Positions 1 to 7,677 of a stretch of 64,000 nt of DNA are shown here, piece after piece. The notes beneath the pieces are model-generated. The model saw only the letters and a list, made by a program, of their open reading frames with translations. It did not search any database and was not told where the DNA came from. The stretch is from Xenorhabdus beddingii (lineage in GTDB: Bacteria > Pseudomonadota > Gammaproteobacteria > Enterobacterales > Enterobacteriaceae): NCBI RefSeq assembly GCF_002127545.1, contig NZ_MUBK01000021.1:1-64000 (forward strand), read 5' to 3'. Positions within the stretch are counted from its first letter, which is position 1, and each line of letters starts with the position of its first letter. The translations under genes were made by a program, and so were the position numbers.

Positions 1-2
1 TC

Positions 3-188
3 GTGTGTCAGGTATGCGGATATAGCGCCAATGCCGATATCAACGGTGCACGTAACATTTTAGCGGCAGGACATGTCGTGCTTGCCTGTGGAGGGAGGGA
101 GGGTGCAGTCAGGCCGCCCGTTGAAGCAGGAACCCACCGAGGCGAGTCAGGTTCCGGTCTGAACGCTGTAGGGATCTCCGTCCTTTAG
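3..188 (+). CDS. tnpB: TnpB-family RNA-guided nuclease/transposon protein, C-terminal part (5' end outside window)
   Basis: Only about 61 codons are visible. They begin in the zinc ribbon ([19 protein letters not shown]), which is the diagnostic C-terminal signature of TnpB/InsQ proteins: a CxxCG pair followed by the AD-x-NGA-x-NI block carrying the last acidic residue of the RuvC-like site. The family is ancestral to Cas12 and uses an RNA made from the element's right end to cut DNA at the donor site. The apparent start codon at position 3 is an internal GTG, so the gene continues upstream of the window. Whether the protein is intact cannot be judged. Confidence 0.8.
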   Translation: MCQVCGYSANADINGARNILAAGHVVLACGGREGAVRPPVEAGTHRGESGSGLNAVGISVL

Positions 189-196
189 GGCGGGGA
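175..196 (+). other. Right-end hairpin of the IS605-type element (possible omega-RNA scaffold)
   Basis: A 9-bp stem with two G-T pairs (TCTCCGTCC, loop TTTA, GGGCGGGGA) spans the tnpB stop codon at 186-188. In IS200/IS605 elements the right-end hairpin is recognised by the transposase and also forms the 3' part of the guide (omega) RNA. The sequence from about 206 would then be the guide. This role is inferred from family knowledge. Confidence 0.55.
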
Positions 197-205
197 GGAT
201 GTCAA

Positions 206-455
206 AGAATGTATTACTATCAGGCTTGCGGTAAATCAGCAACAAATCCGGTTTAATATGGCATTCCCTATACTCTGACCAATTATCACTCAAATCATGA
301 TCGCGTTGGCGAGGGTTCAATATTGGTAGTGCGGCTCCTACACTTTCCAACCAATCCCGCAAGCCAGTAACTTCAAATGATGTCCACACCATGACCACAT
401 TGACATCTGAGAAGCCCTTCGAAAACTTCGAGGGGCTTTCTGCAATTAACGTCAC
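206..455 (-). pseudogene. Decayed YafQ/RelE-type mRNA interferase toxin
   Basis: The reverse-strand frame contains the block RDHDLSDNWSEYRECHIKPD followed by LLLIYRKPD, which is the core of YafQ-type toxins, ribosome-dependent mRNA endonucleases of type II toxin-antitoxin systems. The usual C-terminal end (V/LRxGSHSELF) is missing because the IS605-type element starts there. Further upstream the homology moves to another frame (HHLKLLAC, then DWLES), so there is at least one frameshift as well. The locus is dead as a toxin. No DinJ-like antitoxin is recognisable beside it; the nearest upstream gene is an HTH pseudogene. Confidence 0.65.
412..438. repeat. 12-bp stem hairpin inside the decayed toxin region
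   Basis: AAGCCCTTCGAA and TTCGAGGGGCTT form a 12-bp stem with one G-T pair and a 3-nt loop. It sits where the toxin homology ends and may mark the edge of an inserted piece or a former terminator. No T-run follows directly on either strand. Confidence 0.45.
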
Positions 456-476
456 GTTTCTTTTTGACCCCCTTAA

Positions 477-776
477 TCATAGATGAAATGCCACACGCTT
501 ACCGGTTGGAAGTGTCACATCAATACTTAACTCTCCTCCCAAGGCTGCCACATATCGTTTGAGTGTTGAAAGGCGCGGATCGTGGTCGGTATTTTCCATT
601 CGAGCAATAGAAGGCTGTTGAACACCCATAGCCGCTGCAAGCTCCGCCTGTGACATATCTAATTCATCACGTAACTAACTAAGGGCCAGTTTGATGCTGG
701 CCTGTTCAACTCGCTTTTCAACGCGTGTCTGCATTTCCGGGCTTTCTTGCGCTAACAATTTTCGATAATTAGACAT
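477..776 (-). pseudogene. XRE/HigA-type antitoxin with an internal stop
   Basis: The frame starts at the ATG at 774-776 (MSNYRKLLAQ) and reads through a helix-turn-helix (SQAELAAAMGVQQPSIARME), ending in LPTGKRVAFHL at 477. It is broken once by an in-frame TAG at 675-677, between SIKLALS and LRDELDMSQ, where a CAG glutamine codon is the likely ancestor. The layout resembles the HTH antitoxins that follow RelE/HigB-type toxins. One substitution separates it from a full 99-residue protein, so the loss is recent or the truncated protein is tolerated. Confidence 0.7.
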
Positions 777-848
777 AATTATTTCTCCCGATTGCACACC
801 ACTAAGGATCAAAAAAACTCTAACCCGCCTTTTAGAAAAAAAAGGCAG

Positions 849-1142
849 CTATAAGGATATATTGATATCGTTAACACCACAGGCGCGCGCATAACGACTG
901 AGTGTATCGATGGATGCCTTAACGATATTTCTTTCTATTTTTGATACAGTTGGTGGTTTAATTCCCATTTTTTCAGCAACTTGAGCGCTGGTCAGCCCGG
1001 CATTTTTCCGCCATTCAGCCAGCATATTCTGCATCTCAATCGCTAATTCAAGATCTTTCTCTTCTTCCGCTAACGCGGCTTTAAACCGGGGGTTTTCTTC
1101 TGTTCTTTCTTCAATGTAGAGATCTAAATCATCACGCATCAT
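849..1142 (-). CDS. higA: HigA-type HTH antitoxin
   Basis: This 97-residue protein has an XRE helix-turn-helix in its C-terminal half (LTSAQVAEKMGIKPPTVSKI, about residues 50-69) and an acidic N-terminal part that probably binds the toxin. It lies 8 bp downstream of the RelE/HigB-like toxin in the same direction. Toxin first, antitoxin second is the order of HigBA-type systems. A good ribosome site (AGAGGAA) precedes a double ATG, and either ATG could be the start. It should repress its own operon through the inverted repeat at 1517-1562. The exact family name is inferred from order and fold. Confidence 0.75.
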   Translation of the reverse strand: MMRDDLDLYIEERTEENPRFKAALAEEEKDLELAIEMQNMLAEWRKNAGLTSAQVAEKMGIKPPTVSKIERNIVKASIDTLSRYARACGVNDINISL

Positions 1143-1150
1143 ATTTCCTC

Positions 1151-1486
1151 TTAATCTCTGGATGACTCTGTCAGTTCATTTCTTCGCGCAATCGCTATCC
1201 TGAGTTCATTCAGGGGAGTGGCATTAGTTTTTTTTACAAAGCATCGTAACAGATAGATTTTCTTCCCTGCAGCATAACAAAAAAAACTTCTGGCTATTCC
1301 GTCTTTGGCTTTTGCCCTCAGCTCAAACAGCCCTTTATATCCCTCTATCGGTTTTGAATGCGGCTCTCTCAGGCTAGTTGGGTTTTCCCTTAATCGCTTA
1401 ATTAACGCGACCATACGCAGTTCCAGCGAGTCGGGCAGTGATTTTAATTCTTCCTTAAAAGCATCATGAAACTTAATTTCAAACAT
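1151..1486 (-). CDS. higB: HigB/RelE-type toxin (phage-derived Gp49-like family)
   Basis: This 111-residue protein (MFEIKFHDAFKEELKSLP...) has the features of the Gp49-like/HigB branch of the RelE fold: a basic central strand region (LFELRAKAKDGIARSFF) followed by a hydrophobic strand and KKT near the end (LLRCFVKKTNATPLNE). Such toxins cleave mRNA on the ribosome. I chose the ATG at 1486 over an earlier start because GAGGGGA lies 7 bases in front of it. The stop is 8 bp from the antitoxin start. Codon use and AT content are ordinary for the region. It appears intact. Confidence 0.75.
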   Translation of the reverse strand: MFEIKFHDAFKEELKSLPDSLELRMVALIKRLRENPTSLREPHSKPIEGYKGLFELRAKAKDGIARSFFCYAAGKKIYLLRCFVKKTNATPLNELRIAIARRNELTESSRD

Positions 1487-1516
1487 TCGGCAATCCCCTC
1501 TTAACACTCAAAAGAT

Positions 1517-1562
1517 AGCCTTAAAGCTAAATTAGCACAAGAGCTAAATTAGCTTTAAGGCT
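1517..1562. promoter_or_regulatory. Long inverted repeat, probable HigBA operator
   Basis: Two 20-bp arms (1517-1536 and 1543-1562; AGCCTTAAAGCTAAATTAGC and its inverse with one mismatch) are separated by 6 bp and start about 30 bp upstream of the toxin start. Antitoxins of this class normally autorepress from such palindromes. The inner GCTAAATTAGC on each side is itself palindromic, so two repressor dimers could bind. Confidence 0.6.
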
Positions 1563-1640
1563 AATAATCTCTACCATTAGCACATAGCAATAAATCCGCC
1601 TTGAAAGCGGGTTTAGAATTTTTCTAATGGCTTTTTTTTT

Positions 1641-1668
1641 TAAAAAAAAAAGCCCCTCAAGGGGGCTG
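1641..1668 (-). terminator. Rho-independent terminator of cpxP/CpxQ
   Basis: On the reverse strand the stem AGCCCC/GGGGCT (1651-1667 on the plus strand) is followed by an unbroken run of about ten T residues. It lies about 90 bp after the cpxP stop and provides the 3' end of CpxQ. Confidence 0.9.
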
Positions 1669-1700
1669 AAAGACAGGGATGGTGTCTATGGCAAGGAAAA
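1641..1700 (-). ncRNA. cpxQ: CpxQ small RNA (3'UTR of cpxP)
   Basis: The reverse strand from 1700 begins TTTTCCTTGCCATAGACACC and continues ATCCCTGTCTTTC into the terminator stem. From memory this matches the enterobacterial CpxQ sequence, an Hfq-dependent RNA released from cpxP mRNA by RNase E that represses envelope and inner-membrane protein mRNAs during Cpx stress. Only the terminator stem differs. The about 57 bases between the cpxP stop and position 1700 look unconstrained, which supports a processed 3' product. The 5' end at 1700 is assigned by analogy. Confidence 0.85.
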
Positions 1701-1757
1701 CCGTTGTTGATGCTACTGTTCATCAAAGTATTAGTAAAAAAAGTACTGACAAAAAAT

Positions 1758-2261
1758 CTAGTTCATTCCTCGGGCCTTACGCTGTTCATCACGTTTCTCT
1801 AATAGCGCTTTCTGCTCCGGGGTTAGCAATTGGTACATTTGGTGCCGAATCTGTGCGATTTCCACACCCATCTCAACATTCTTTTTTGCTATTTTTTCAA
1901 GCTGCGACCGAACCGCAGCTTCATCAAAATCCTTGGCGGTCAAAAGCCTGTACATCTTTTGACGCTCAACTTGCATATCAATCAGCGATTGTTCATGCAG
2001 ATGCTGCCTTTTCACTAAATCCCACATCTGCTGGCGTTGCTGTTCAGTTAGTGTTATTCCACCAAAGACATAACTATAGTTGTAGTTATGTTCATCACTG
2101 CGATAATGACTAAAATCCCTATGATGACCATTATGTGGCATACAATAAGGCGGGGAACTTGCAGCCTCAGAAGCATTATCCGTATCAGCCGTTTCAGCTA
2201 AGGTCACTGTTGTTCCAAGAACAGCCATTGACGCTAAAGCCAATATTGCTATGTTACGCAT
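1758..2261 (-). CDS. cpxP: Periplasmic stress adaptor CpxP
   Basis: The 167-residue protein has a signal peptide (cleavage near residue 22, after TVTLA), a His-rich linker (44-60) and the two LTxxQ motifs typical of CpxP/Spy chaperones, LTEQQ at 71-75 and LTPEQ at 146-150. CpxP binds the periplasmic domain of CpxA and keeps the kinase off. It also delivers misfolded pilins to DegP. It is divergent from cpxRA, with a CpxR box between them, so it should be strongly induced by its own pathway. Its 3'UTR encodes CpxQ. Length and motifs are normal. Confidence 0.92.
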   Translation of the reverse strand: MRNIAILALASMAVLGTTVTLAETADTDNASEAASSPPYCMPHNGHHRDFSHYRSDEHNYNYSYVFGGITLTEQQRQQMWDLVKRQHLHEQSLIDMQVERQKMYRLLTAKDFDEAAVRSQLEKIAKKNVEMGVEIAQIRHQMYQLLTPEQKALLEKRDEQRKARGMN

Positions 2262-2346
2262 TAAAATTCCCCGCTTTCTCGAACAGAACCATTCGATTCA
2301 GTGCGGATAACTATAACCCTGCGGCTGCAAACTAGCGTCAGAGCAT

Positions 2347-2361
2347 GTAAAAGAACGTAAA
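2347..2361. promoter_or_regulatory. CpxR binding box
   Basis: GTAAA, five bases, GTAAA is a perfect match to the CpxR consensus. It lies in the 152-bp divergent region between cpxP and cpxR, about 52 bp upstream of the cpxR start, and can serve both promoters. Confidence 0.85.
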
Positions 2362-2413
2362 GTCATGGAATAGCAAAGTTTGTTATCGTATTTTGCTCTT
2401 GGAGGAAGAATTA

Positions 2414-3106
2414 ATGCATAAAATCTTATTAGTTGATGATGACCGCGAGCTGACATCGCTATTAAAAGAACTGCTCGAAATGGAAGGATTCAATGTTGTT
2501 ATCGCCCACGATGGCGAGCAAGCCTTACAATATATTGATTCTTCAATTGACCTGTTATTGCTGGACATCATGATGCCCCGCAAAAACGGCATTGAAACGC
2601 TGAAAGAGCTACGGCAATACCATCAGACCCCCGTTATCATGTTAACAGCGCGTGGCAGCGATTTAGACCGCGTTTTGGGACTAGAACTGGGTGCTGATGA
2701 CTATCTCCCTAAACCTTTTAATGATCGCGAGCTGGTTGCCCGCATACGTGCAATTTTACGTCGTTCCAACTGGAGCGAACAACAAGCCGATATCGGGACA
2801 CCCATCCTTGAGATCGATAAACTACAACTCAACCCGGGGCGTCAGGAAGCCAGTTTTGACGGTACAATTTTAGATCTCACCGGTACAGAATTCACTCTGC
2901 TGTATTTACTGGCGCAACACTTGGGGCAAGTTGTCTCCCGTGAACATTTAAGCCAGGAAGTCTTAGGGAAACGCTTAACACCTTTTGATCGGGCCATTGA
3001 TATGCACATTTCCAATCTACGCCGTAAATTACCGGACCGAACTGACGATCTCCCGTGGTTCAAGACATTACGTGGCCGTGGATACTTAATGGTTTCAGTA
3101 AAATGA
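2414..3106 (+). CDS. cpxR: Response regulator CpxR
   Basis: The protein has 230 residues (232 in E. coli) with a receiver domain followed by an OmpR-type winged-helix DNA-binding domain. The phosphoacceptor is Asp51 (LLLLDIMMP), the acidic pocket is DDD at 8-10, and the conserved Lys is in YLPKPF. I chose the ATG at 2414 because GGAGGAA precedes it and the product begins MHKILLVDDD as usual. An upstream TTG would add seven residues without support. It activates envelope-stress genes, cpxP and its own operon. Its stop overlaps the cpxA start (ATGA). Confidence 0.95.
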   Translation: MHKILLVDDDRELTSLLKELLEMEGFNVVIAHDGEQALQYIDSSIDLLLLDIMMPRKNGIETLKELRQYHQTPVIMLTARGSDLDRVLGLELGADDYLPKPFNDRELVARIRAILRRSNWSEQQADIGTPILEIDKLQLNPGRQEASFDGTILDLTGTEFTLLYLLAQHLGQVVSREHLSQEVLGKRLTPFDRAIDMHISNLRRKLPDRTDDLPWFKTLRGRGYLMVSVK

Positions 3107-4479
3107 TCAATAGCCTGACAGCCCGTATATTCGCAATTTTCTGGCTCACACTTGCTCTTGTCCTGATGGTGGCCTTAATGGCCCCCAAACTGGATTCACG
3201 GCAATTAACTCCACTTCTGGACAGTGAGTATCAACAGGGAAAAAATCTGGCAAAGCAATTAGAAGAAGAATTAATTCGCTATCCAGCCAACGACCTATTC
3301 TGGTGGCTGAGGCTGGATCGCGCTATCGTCCGGTTAACGCCACCGGGACAACGTTTGCTCCTTGTCACCAGCGAAGGGCGTATCATTGACATTGATACAC
3401 CCGCTCGTCAGGTACAAGTTGTCCGCAACTTTATCGGGCAATCCGATAATTCAGATCATCCTAAAAAGAAAAAGTATGGCCGTTCCGAAATACTCGGCCC
3501 TTTTTCTATCCGCGATGGCGGGGACCACTACCAACTCTACCTTGTCAGGCCCGCAGGTAGCCCACAATCTGACTTTATTAACTTAATGTTTGACCGGCCA
3601 TTTTTACTGCCGGCAGCCACCATGTTAATCAGCGCCCCATTGCTATTATGGCTGGCATGGAGTTTGGCAAAACCCGCCCGTAAATTAAAAAATGCGGCAG
3701 ATGAAGTCGCGAAAGGAAACTTACGGCAACACCCTGAACTGGAATCCGGTCCACAAGAATTTTTAGCCGCAGGCAGTAGCTTCAACCAGATGATTAATGC
3801 ACTGGAAACCATGGTCACCGCCCAACAACGGCTGATTTCCGATATCTCCCATGAACTGCGCACGCCACTGACCCGCTTACAATTGGCGACCGCCCTACTG
3901 CGCCGGCGTCACGGTGAAAGTAAGGAACTGGAACGCATAGAGACAGAGACCCAGCGTTTGGATGGCATGATTAACGACCTGCTGGTCCTTTCCCGTAATC
4001 AACATAAAAACGAATTACTGCGCGAGAATATCAAAGCCTACGATATATGGCATGACATCCTCGACAATGCCAAATTCGAAGTCGAGCAGATGCACAAGAC
4101 GCTGGATATCGTTTCTCCTCCCGGAAACTGGATGATTTACTGTAATCCGGCATCCCTCGGCAGCGCACTGGAAAACATCGTCCGCAACGCCCTGCGTTAC
4201 TCCAGCAACCATATCGCAGTAGCGTTCAAGGCAGATAACCAAGGCGTGACCATTACGGTTGATGACGATGGCCCGGGCGTCAGCCCTGAAGACAGGGAGA
4301 ATATATTCCGCCCGTTTTATCGGACAGATGAAGCGCGGGATAGAGAATCCGGAGGAACAGGATTGGGATTAGCGATTGTTGAGACGGCAGTGAGCCAGCA
4401 CCGTGGTTGGGTAAAAGCAGAAGATAGCCCTTTGGGTGGTTTACGGTTGGTCATTTGGTTGCCGATACATGGGAGATAG
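3103..4479 (+). CDS. cpxA: Sensor histidine kinase CpxA
   Basis: This 458-residue inner-membrane kinase has TM1 at about 8-28, a periplasmic sensor domain at about 30-165, TM2 at about 166-188, a HAMP segment, the H-box SDISHELRTP with His250, an N-box (ENIVRNALRYS) and G-boxes (DDGPGV, GGTGLGLAI). It responds to envelope stress and phosphorylates CpxR. The start at 3103 overlaps the cpxR stop by four bases, so the genes are translationally coupled. Everything needed for kinase and phosphatase activity is present. The O-antigen cluster begins about 300 bp downstream. Confidence 0.95.
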   Translation: MINSLTARIFAIFWLTLALVLMVALMAPKLDSRQLTPLLDSEYQQGKNLAKQLEEELIRYPANDLFWWLRLDRAIVRLTPPGQRLLLVTSEGRIIDIDTPARQVQVVRNFIGQSDNSDHPKKKKYGRSEILGPFSIRDGGDHYQLYLVRPAGSPQSDFINLMFDRPFLLPAATMLISAPLLLWLAWSLAKPARKLKNAADEVAKGNLRQHPELESGPQEFLAAGSSFNQMINALETMVTAQQRLISDISHELRTPLTRLQLATALLRRRHGESKELERIETETQRLDGMINDLLVLSRNQHKNELLRENIKAYDIWHDILDNAKFEVEQMHKTLDIVSPPGNWMIYCNPASLGSALENIVRNALRYSSNHIAVAFKADNQGVTITVDDDGPGVSPEDRENIFRPFYRTDEARDRESGGTGLGLAIVETAVSQHRGWVKAEDSPLGGLRLVIWLPIHGR

Positions 4480-4787
4480 CTGGCTTTCAGTTTAAGATTA
4501 GTCAGTTACGACAGGCAATAATCAAAGAAAAAACGCTATTATACTTGACCTAAAAGCGTCGAGGGTCTAACCTCGTCGCTGCTTAACACAAATCATGGAT
4601 ATGATAGTTTTTGTTAGCCGAAAAAATCCTTTTATATTAATTGGATAAGTGAAATTTGTTACGTATGACAGGCACTCTGGGAGCCGTAACCTAGTGCGGT
4701 AGCTTTGATTAAGCATAAGAATATATATGTCATATAATTTCCTTTCCAATCCTGCATCAATCTTCAAAATCAACTGAAAACTCAAAA
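4480..4787 (+). promoter_or_regulatory. Untranslated leader of the O-antigen operon
   Basis: This 308-bp gap between cpxA and rmlB is too long for simple spacing. It contains an imperfect hairpin at 4555-4580 (AGCGTCGAGG / CCTCGTCGCT), a possible -35-like TTGACC near 4544, and a JUMPstart/ops element. I place the cluster promoter here but cannot fix its -10 box. Confidence 0.6.
4671..4710 (+). promoter_or_regulatory. JUMPstart element with ops site (RfaH recruitment)
   Basis: The sequence follows the JUMPstart pattern (CACTCTGGGAGCCGTAA ... GCGGTAGCTT). The ops core at 4695-4705 reads TGCGGTAGCTT, one base from the GGCGGTAGYNT consensus. RNA polymerase pauses at ops and recruits RfaH, which suppresses termination in long surface-polysaccharide operons. 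Its position about 80 bp upstream of rmlB, the first gene of a 15-kb cluster, is canonical. Confidence 0.8.
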
Positions 4788-5876
4788 ATGAAAATTCTGG
4801 TTACTGGTGGGGCAGGTTTCATTGGCTCTGCATTAATTCGACATGTTATCAATCATACTAATGATAGCGTTATTAATATTGATAAACTCACTTATGCAGG
4901 CAATTTAGAATCACTCAAAGAAATTGACAACAGCCCGCGTTATTTTTTTGAAAAAGCAGATATCTGTGATCGCAACAAGCTAGATAGCATATTAGAGCAA
5001 TACCAGCCTGATGCTATTATGCATTTAGCGGCAGAAAGCCACGTAGACCGCTCAATCAGTGGCCCCAGTGATTTTATTGAAACCAATATTATTGGTACTT
5101 ACACCCTTCTAGAAGCCACAAGAAATTATTGGCAACAATTACCAGAAGGCAAAAAAAACAAATTCATTTTTCACCATATTTCAACGGATGAAGTCTATGG
5201 TGATTTACCTCACCCAGATCAATTCTCAGATAGTTCTCCTCTCCCTTTATTTACTGAAAAAACAGCCTACGCACCAAGCAGCCCGTACTCAGCATCAAAA
5301 GCATCCAGCGACCATTTAGTCAGAGCCTGGCACAGAACTTATGGGCTACCAACAATAGTGACCAACTGCTCTAACAATTATGGGCCTTACCATTTTCCTG
5401 AAAAACTGATCCCTCTTGTTATTCTGAATGCGTTAGAAGGAAAACCCTTACCCATCTATGGTAAAGGAGATCAAATCCGGGACTGGTTATATGTTGAAGA
5501 TCATGCCAGAGCATTGCATTTAGTTGTTAGCACAGGTAAGAATGGCGAAACCTATAATATTGGCGGGCATAACGAAAAAACGAATCTCGACGTTGTCGAG
5601 AAAATCTGCCAAATTTTGGATGAATTAGTTCCTAAAGAAGTTTCTTACCAAGAACAAATTACCTTTGTTGCTGATCGACCTGGGCATGATCGTCGCTATG
5701 CTATTGATGCAACCAAAATTAAATCTGAATTAGATTGGATACCACTTGAAACATTTGAATCAGGCATTAAGAAAACTGTTGAGTGGTATCTAAACAATAA
5801 AGAATGGGTCAACAACATAAAAGATGGTTCTTATCAAGACTGGATAGAAAAAAATTATCAGGAACGTCTGCAATGA
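4788..5876 (+). CDS. rmlB: dTDP-glucose 4,6-dehydratase
   Basis: The 362-residue extended SDR enzyme converts dTDP-glucose to the 4-keto-6-deoxy intermediate, the second step to dTDP-L-rhamnose. Visible features are the NAD loop GGAGFIGS (7-14), the catalytic Thr-Asp-Glu at 133-135 (STDEVYGD) and the Tyr167-x3-Lys171 pair (YSASK). It is first in the O-antigen operon, just after the ops leader, and its stop overlaps the rmlD start (ATGA). The order rmlB-D-A-C is common in O-antigen clusters and argues against the ECA paralogue rffG. Confidence 0.93.
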   Translation: MKILVTGGAGFIGSALIRHVINHTNDSVINIDKLTYAGNLESLKEIDNSPRYFFEKADICDRNKLDSILEQYQPDAIMHLAAESHVDRSISGPSDFIETNIIGTYTLLEATRNYWQQLPEGKKNKFIFHHISTDEVYGDLPHPDQFSDSSPLPLFTEKTAYAPSSPYSASKASSDHLVRAWHRTYGLPTIVTNCSNNYGPYHFPEKLIPLVILNALEGKPLPIYGKGDQIRDWLYVEDHARALHLVVSTGKNGETYNIGGHNEKTNLDVVEKICQILDELVPKEVSYQEQITFVADRPGHDRRYAIDATKIKSELDWIPLETFESGIKKTVEWYLNNKEWVNNIKDGSYQDWIEKNYQERLQ

Positions 5877-6763
5877 GAATTTTACTTTTTGGAAAAAATG
5901 GTCAGGTTGGCTGGGAACTCCAGAGAGCTCTAGCACCATTGGGAGAAGTTATTGCTCTTAGTTCTAATTCCACAGAATATCATGCAGACTTCCTTGAACC
6001 AGAAAAATTATCTAATACCATCCACCAAATTAACCCTAATATCATCGTTAATGCAGCAGCCTACACTGCTGTAGATAAAGCTGAAAGTGATAAAGACTCT
6101 GCCCAAAAAGTTAATGCCGATAGCGTGGCCATTTTAGCTAAAACAGCACAAAACATCGGAGCTTGGTTAATTCACTACTCTACAGATTATGTATTTAATG
6201 GTAGCGGTGAGAAAGCTTGGCAGGAAAATGATATTCCAGAACCACTAAGTACTTATGGTAGAACCAAACTAGTAGGTGAAAATGCAATTATCAAAAATTG
6301 CAATAAATACTTAATTTTTAGAACTAGTTGGGTATACGCAAATAAAGGTTCTAACTTTGCCAAGACTATGCTGACTTTGGGAAAAAAACATAGCCAACTT
6401 TCAGTCATTAACGACCAATTTGGGGCACCGACCAGTGCAGAACTTCTTGCTGATTGTACTGCACATGCAATACGTGTTGCGTTACAAGATTCTCATGTAG
6501 CAGGTCTATATCATCTTACAGCATCAGGTACAACAACATGGTACGAATATGCCAAACTTGTATTTGACGAAGCTCAAAAACTTCAAATAGACCTAACGAT
6601 TGAAAATATTATTCCTATTGCCACAACAGAATATCCATTACCAGCTAAGCGTCCACATAATTCCCGTCTTAATACAAATAAATTTGAGAAAACGTTTGGA
6701 TTAAAACTACCAGACTGGAAAATAGGAATAATTAGAATGATAGATGAAACAACCATCAAATAG
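5873..6763 (+). CDS. rmlD: dTDP-4-dehydrorhamnose reductase
   Basis: The 296-residue SDR protein catalyses the last step, NAD(P)H reduction to dTDP-L-rhamnose. It shows the GxxGxxG loop GKNGQVG (7-13), STDYVF (103-108) and the Tyr128-x3-Lys132 catalytic pair (YGRTK). The start at 5873 gives the usual [13 protein letters not shown] and overlaps the rmlB stop. A longer frame starting inside rmlB is rejected because it adds 23 unrelated residues. Confidence 0.93.
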   Translation: MRILLFGKNGQVGWELQRALAPLGEVIALSSNSTEYHADFLEPEKLSNTIHQINPNIIVNAAAYTAVDKAESDKDSAQKVNADSVAILAKTAQNIGAWLIHYSTDYVFNGSGEKAWQENDIPEPLSTYGRTKLVGENAIIKNCNKYLIFRTSWVYANKGSNFAKTMLTLGKKHSQLSVINDQFGAPTSAELLADCTAHAIRVALQDSHVAGLYHLTASGTTTWYEYAKLVFDEAQKLQIDLTIENIIPIATTEYPLPAKRPHNSRLNTNKFEKTFGLKLPDWKIGIIRMIDETTIK

Positions 6764-6803
6764 CCCAAAATTCAATTTAACTAAATTTTAAAAGTGTAGA
6801 AAT

Positions 6804-7676
6804 ATGCGCAAAGGAATTATATTAGCAGGTGGTTCGGGTACTCGTCTCTATCCTGTAACAATGGCCGTCAGCAAACAATTGTTACCCATTTATGACAAGC
6901 CAATGATTTATTACCCTCTGAGTACATTAATGTTGGCAGGAATACGAGATATTCTAATTATCAGTACACCACAAGATACACCCCGCTTTCAACAACTTTT
7001 GGGTGATGGTAGTCAGTGGGGAATAAATTTACAATACAAAGTTCAGCCTAGTCCAGATGGTTTGGCTCAAGCTTTTATCTTGGGTGAAGAGTTTATAGGA
7101 AATAATAGCTGTGCGCTGGTATTAGGTGATAACATTTTTTATGGGCATGATTTACCAAATCAGCTAGAAAATGCAACCCAAAAAGAAAATGGGGCAACTG
7201 TATTTGCCTATCATGTCAATGACCCAGAACGCTATGGTGTCGTTGAATTCGACAAGAATAATCAAGCTATATCATTAGAAGAAAAACCTCTCAACCCTAA
7301 AAGTAACTATGCAGTAACTGGACTATACTTTTATGACAACGACGTCATTGATATCGCTAAAAATTTAAAACCCTCAGATCGAGGTGAATTAGAAATAACA
7401 GACGTAAATAGAATATATCTCGAACTTAATAAACTGTCAGTTGCTATGATGGGACGAGGTTATGCTTGGCTAGATACCGGAACACATGAAAGTTTAATTA
7501 GTGCCAGTAACTTTATTCAAACAATAGAAGAACGCCAAGGATTAAAAGTTTCTTGCCCTGAAGAAATTGCTTACAGACAAGGCTTTATTGACAAGAACCA
7601 AGTAATAAAACTAGCTGAACCTTTATCAAAAAATACTTATGGTAAATATTTATTAAAAATAATTCACGGAAAATAA
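6804..7676 (+). CDS. rmlA: Glucose-1-phosphate thymidylyltransferase
   Basis: The 290-residue enzyme joins glucose-1-phosphate and dTTP to dTDP-glucose, the first pathway step. The nucleotide-binding signature [11 protein letters not shown] begins at residue 9. [20 protein letters not shown] and FIGWLDTG-like blocks (here [11 protein letters not shown]) follow as in RmlA. dTDP-L-rhamnose normally feeds back on this enzyme. It begins 40 bp after rmlD and one base separates its stop from rmlC. Confidence 0.93.
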   Translation: MRKGIILAGGSGTRLYPVTMAVSKQLLPIYDKPMIYYPLSTLMLAGIRDILIISTPQDTPRFQQLLGDGSQWGINLQYKVQPSPDGLAQAFILGEEFIGNNSCALVLGDNIFYGHDLPNQLENATQKENGATVFAYHVNDPERYGVVEFDKNNQAISLEEKPLNPKSNYAVTGLYFYDNDVIDIAKNLKPSDRGELEITDVNRIYLELNKLSVAMMGRGYAWLDTGTHESLISASNFIQTIEERQGLKVSCPEEIAYRQGFIDKNQVIKLAEPLSKNTYGKYLLKIIHGK

Positions 7677-7677
7677 A

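Larger units (their letters stand above)
1..205 (+). mobile_element. Right end of an IS200/IS605-family element
   Basis: The window opens inside the element. It holds the C-terminal zinc-ribbon part of a TnpB-type protein, then a GC-rich hairpin and a short tail ending in GATGTCAA, which resembles right ends of IS605-group elements. The insertion side at about 205 lies in a reverse-strand toxin-like reading frame, which is cut there. The left end and the exact boundary cannot be seen. Confidence 0.75.

Noticed and set aside
1679-2113. 144-codon plus-strand open frame opposite cpxP
   Set aside because: It lies antisense to cpxP and CpxQ, has no ribosome site or family resemblance, and cpxP is certain.
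4567-4785. Reverse-strand open frame across the O-antigen leader
   Set aside because: It covers the JUMPstart/ops element. No ribosome site and no protein-like motifs.
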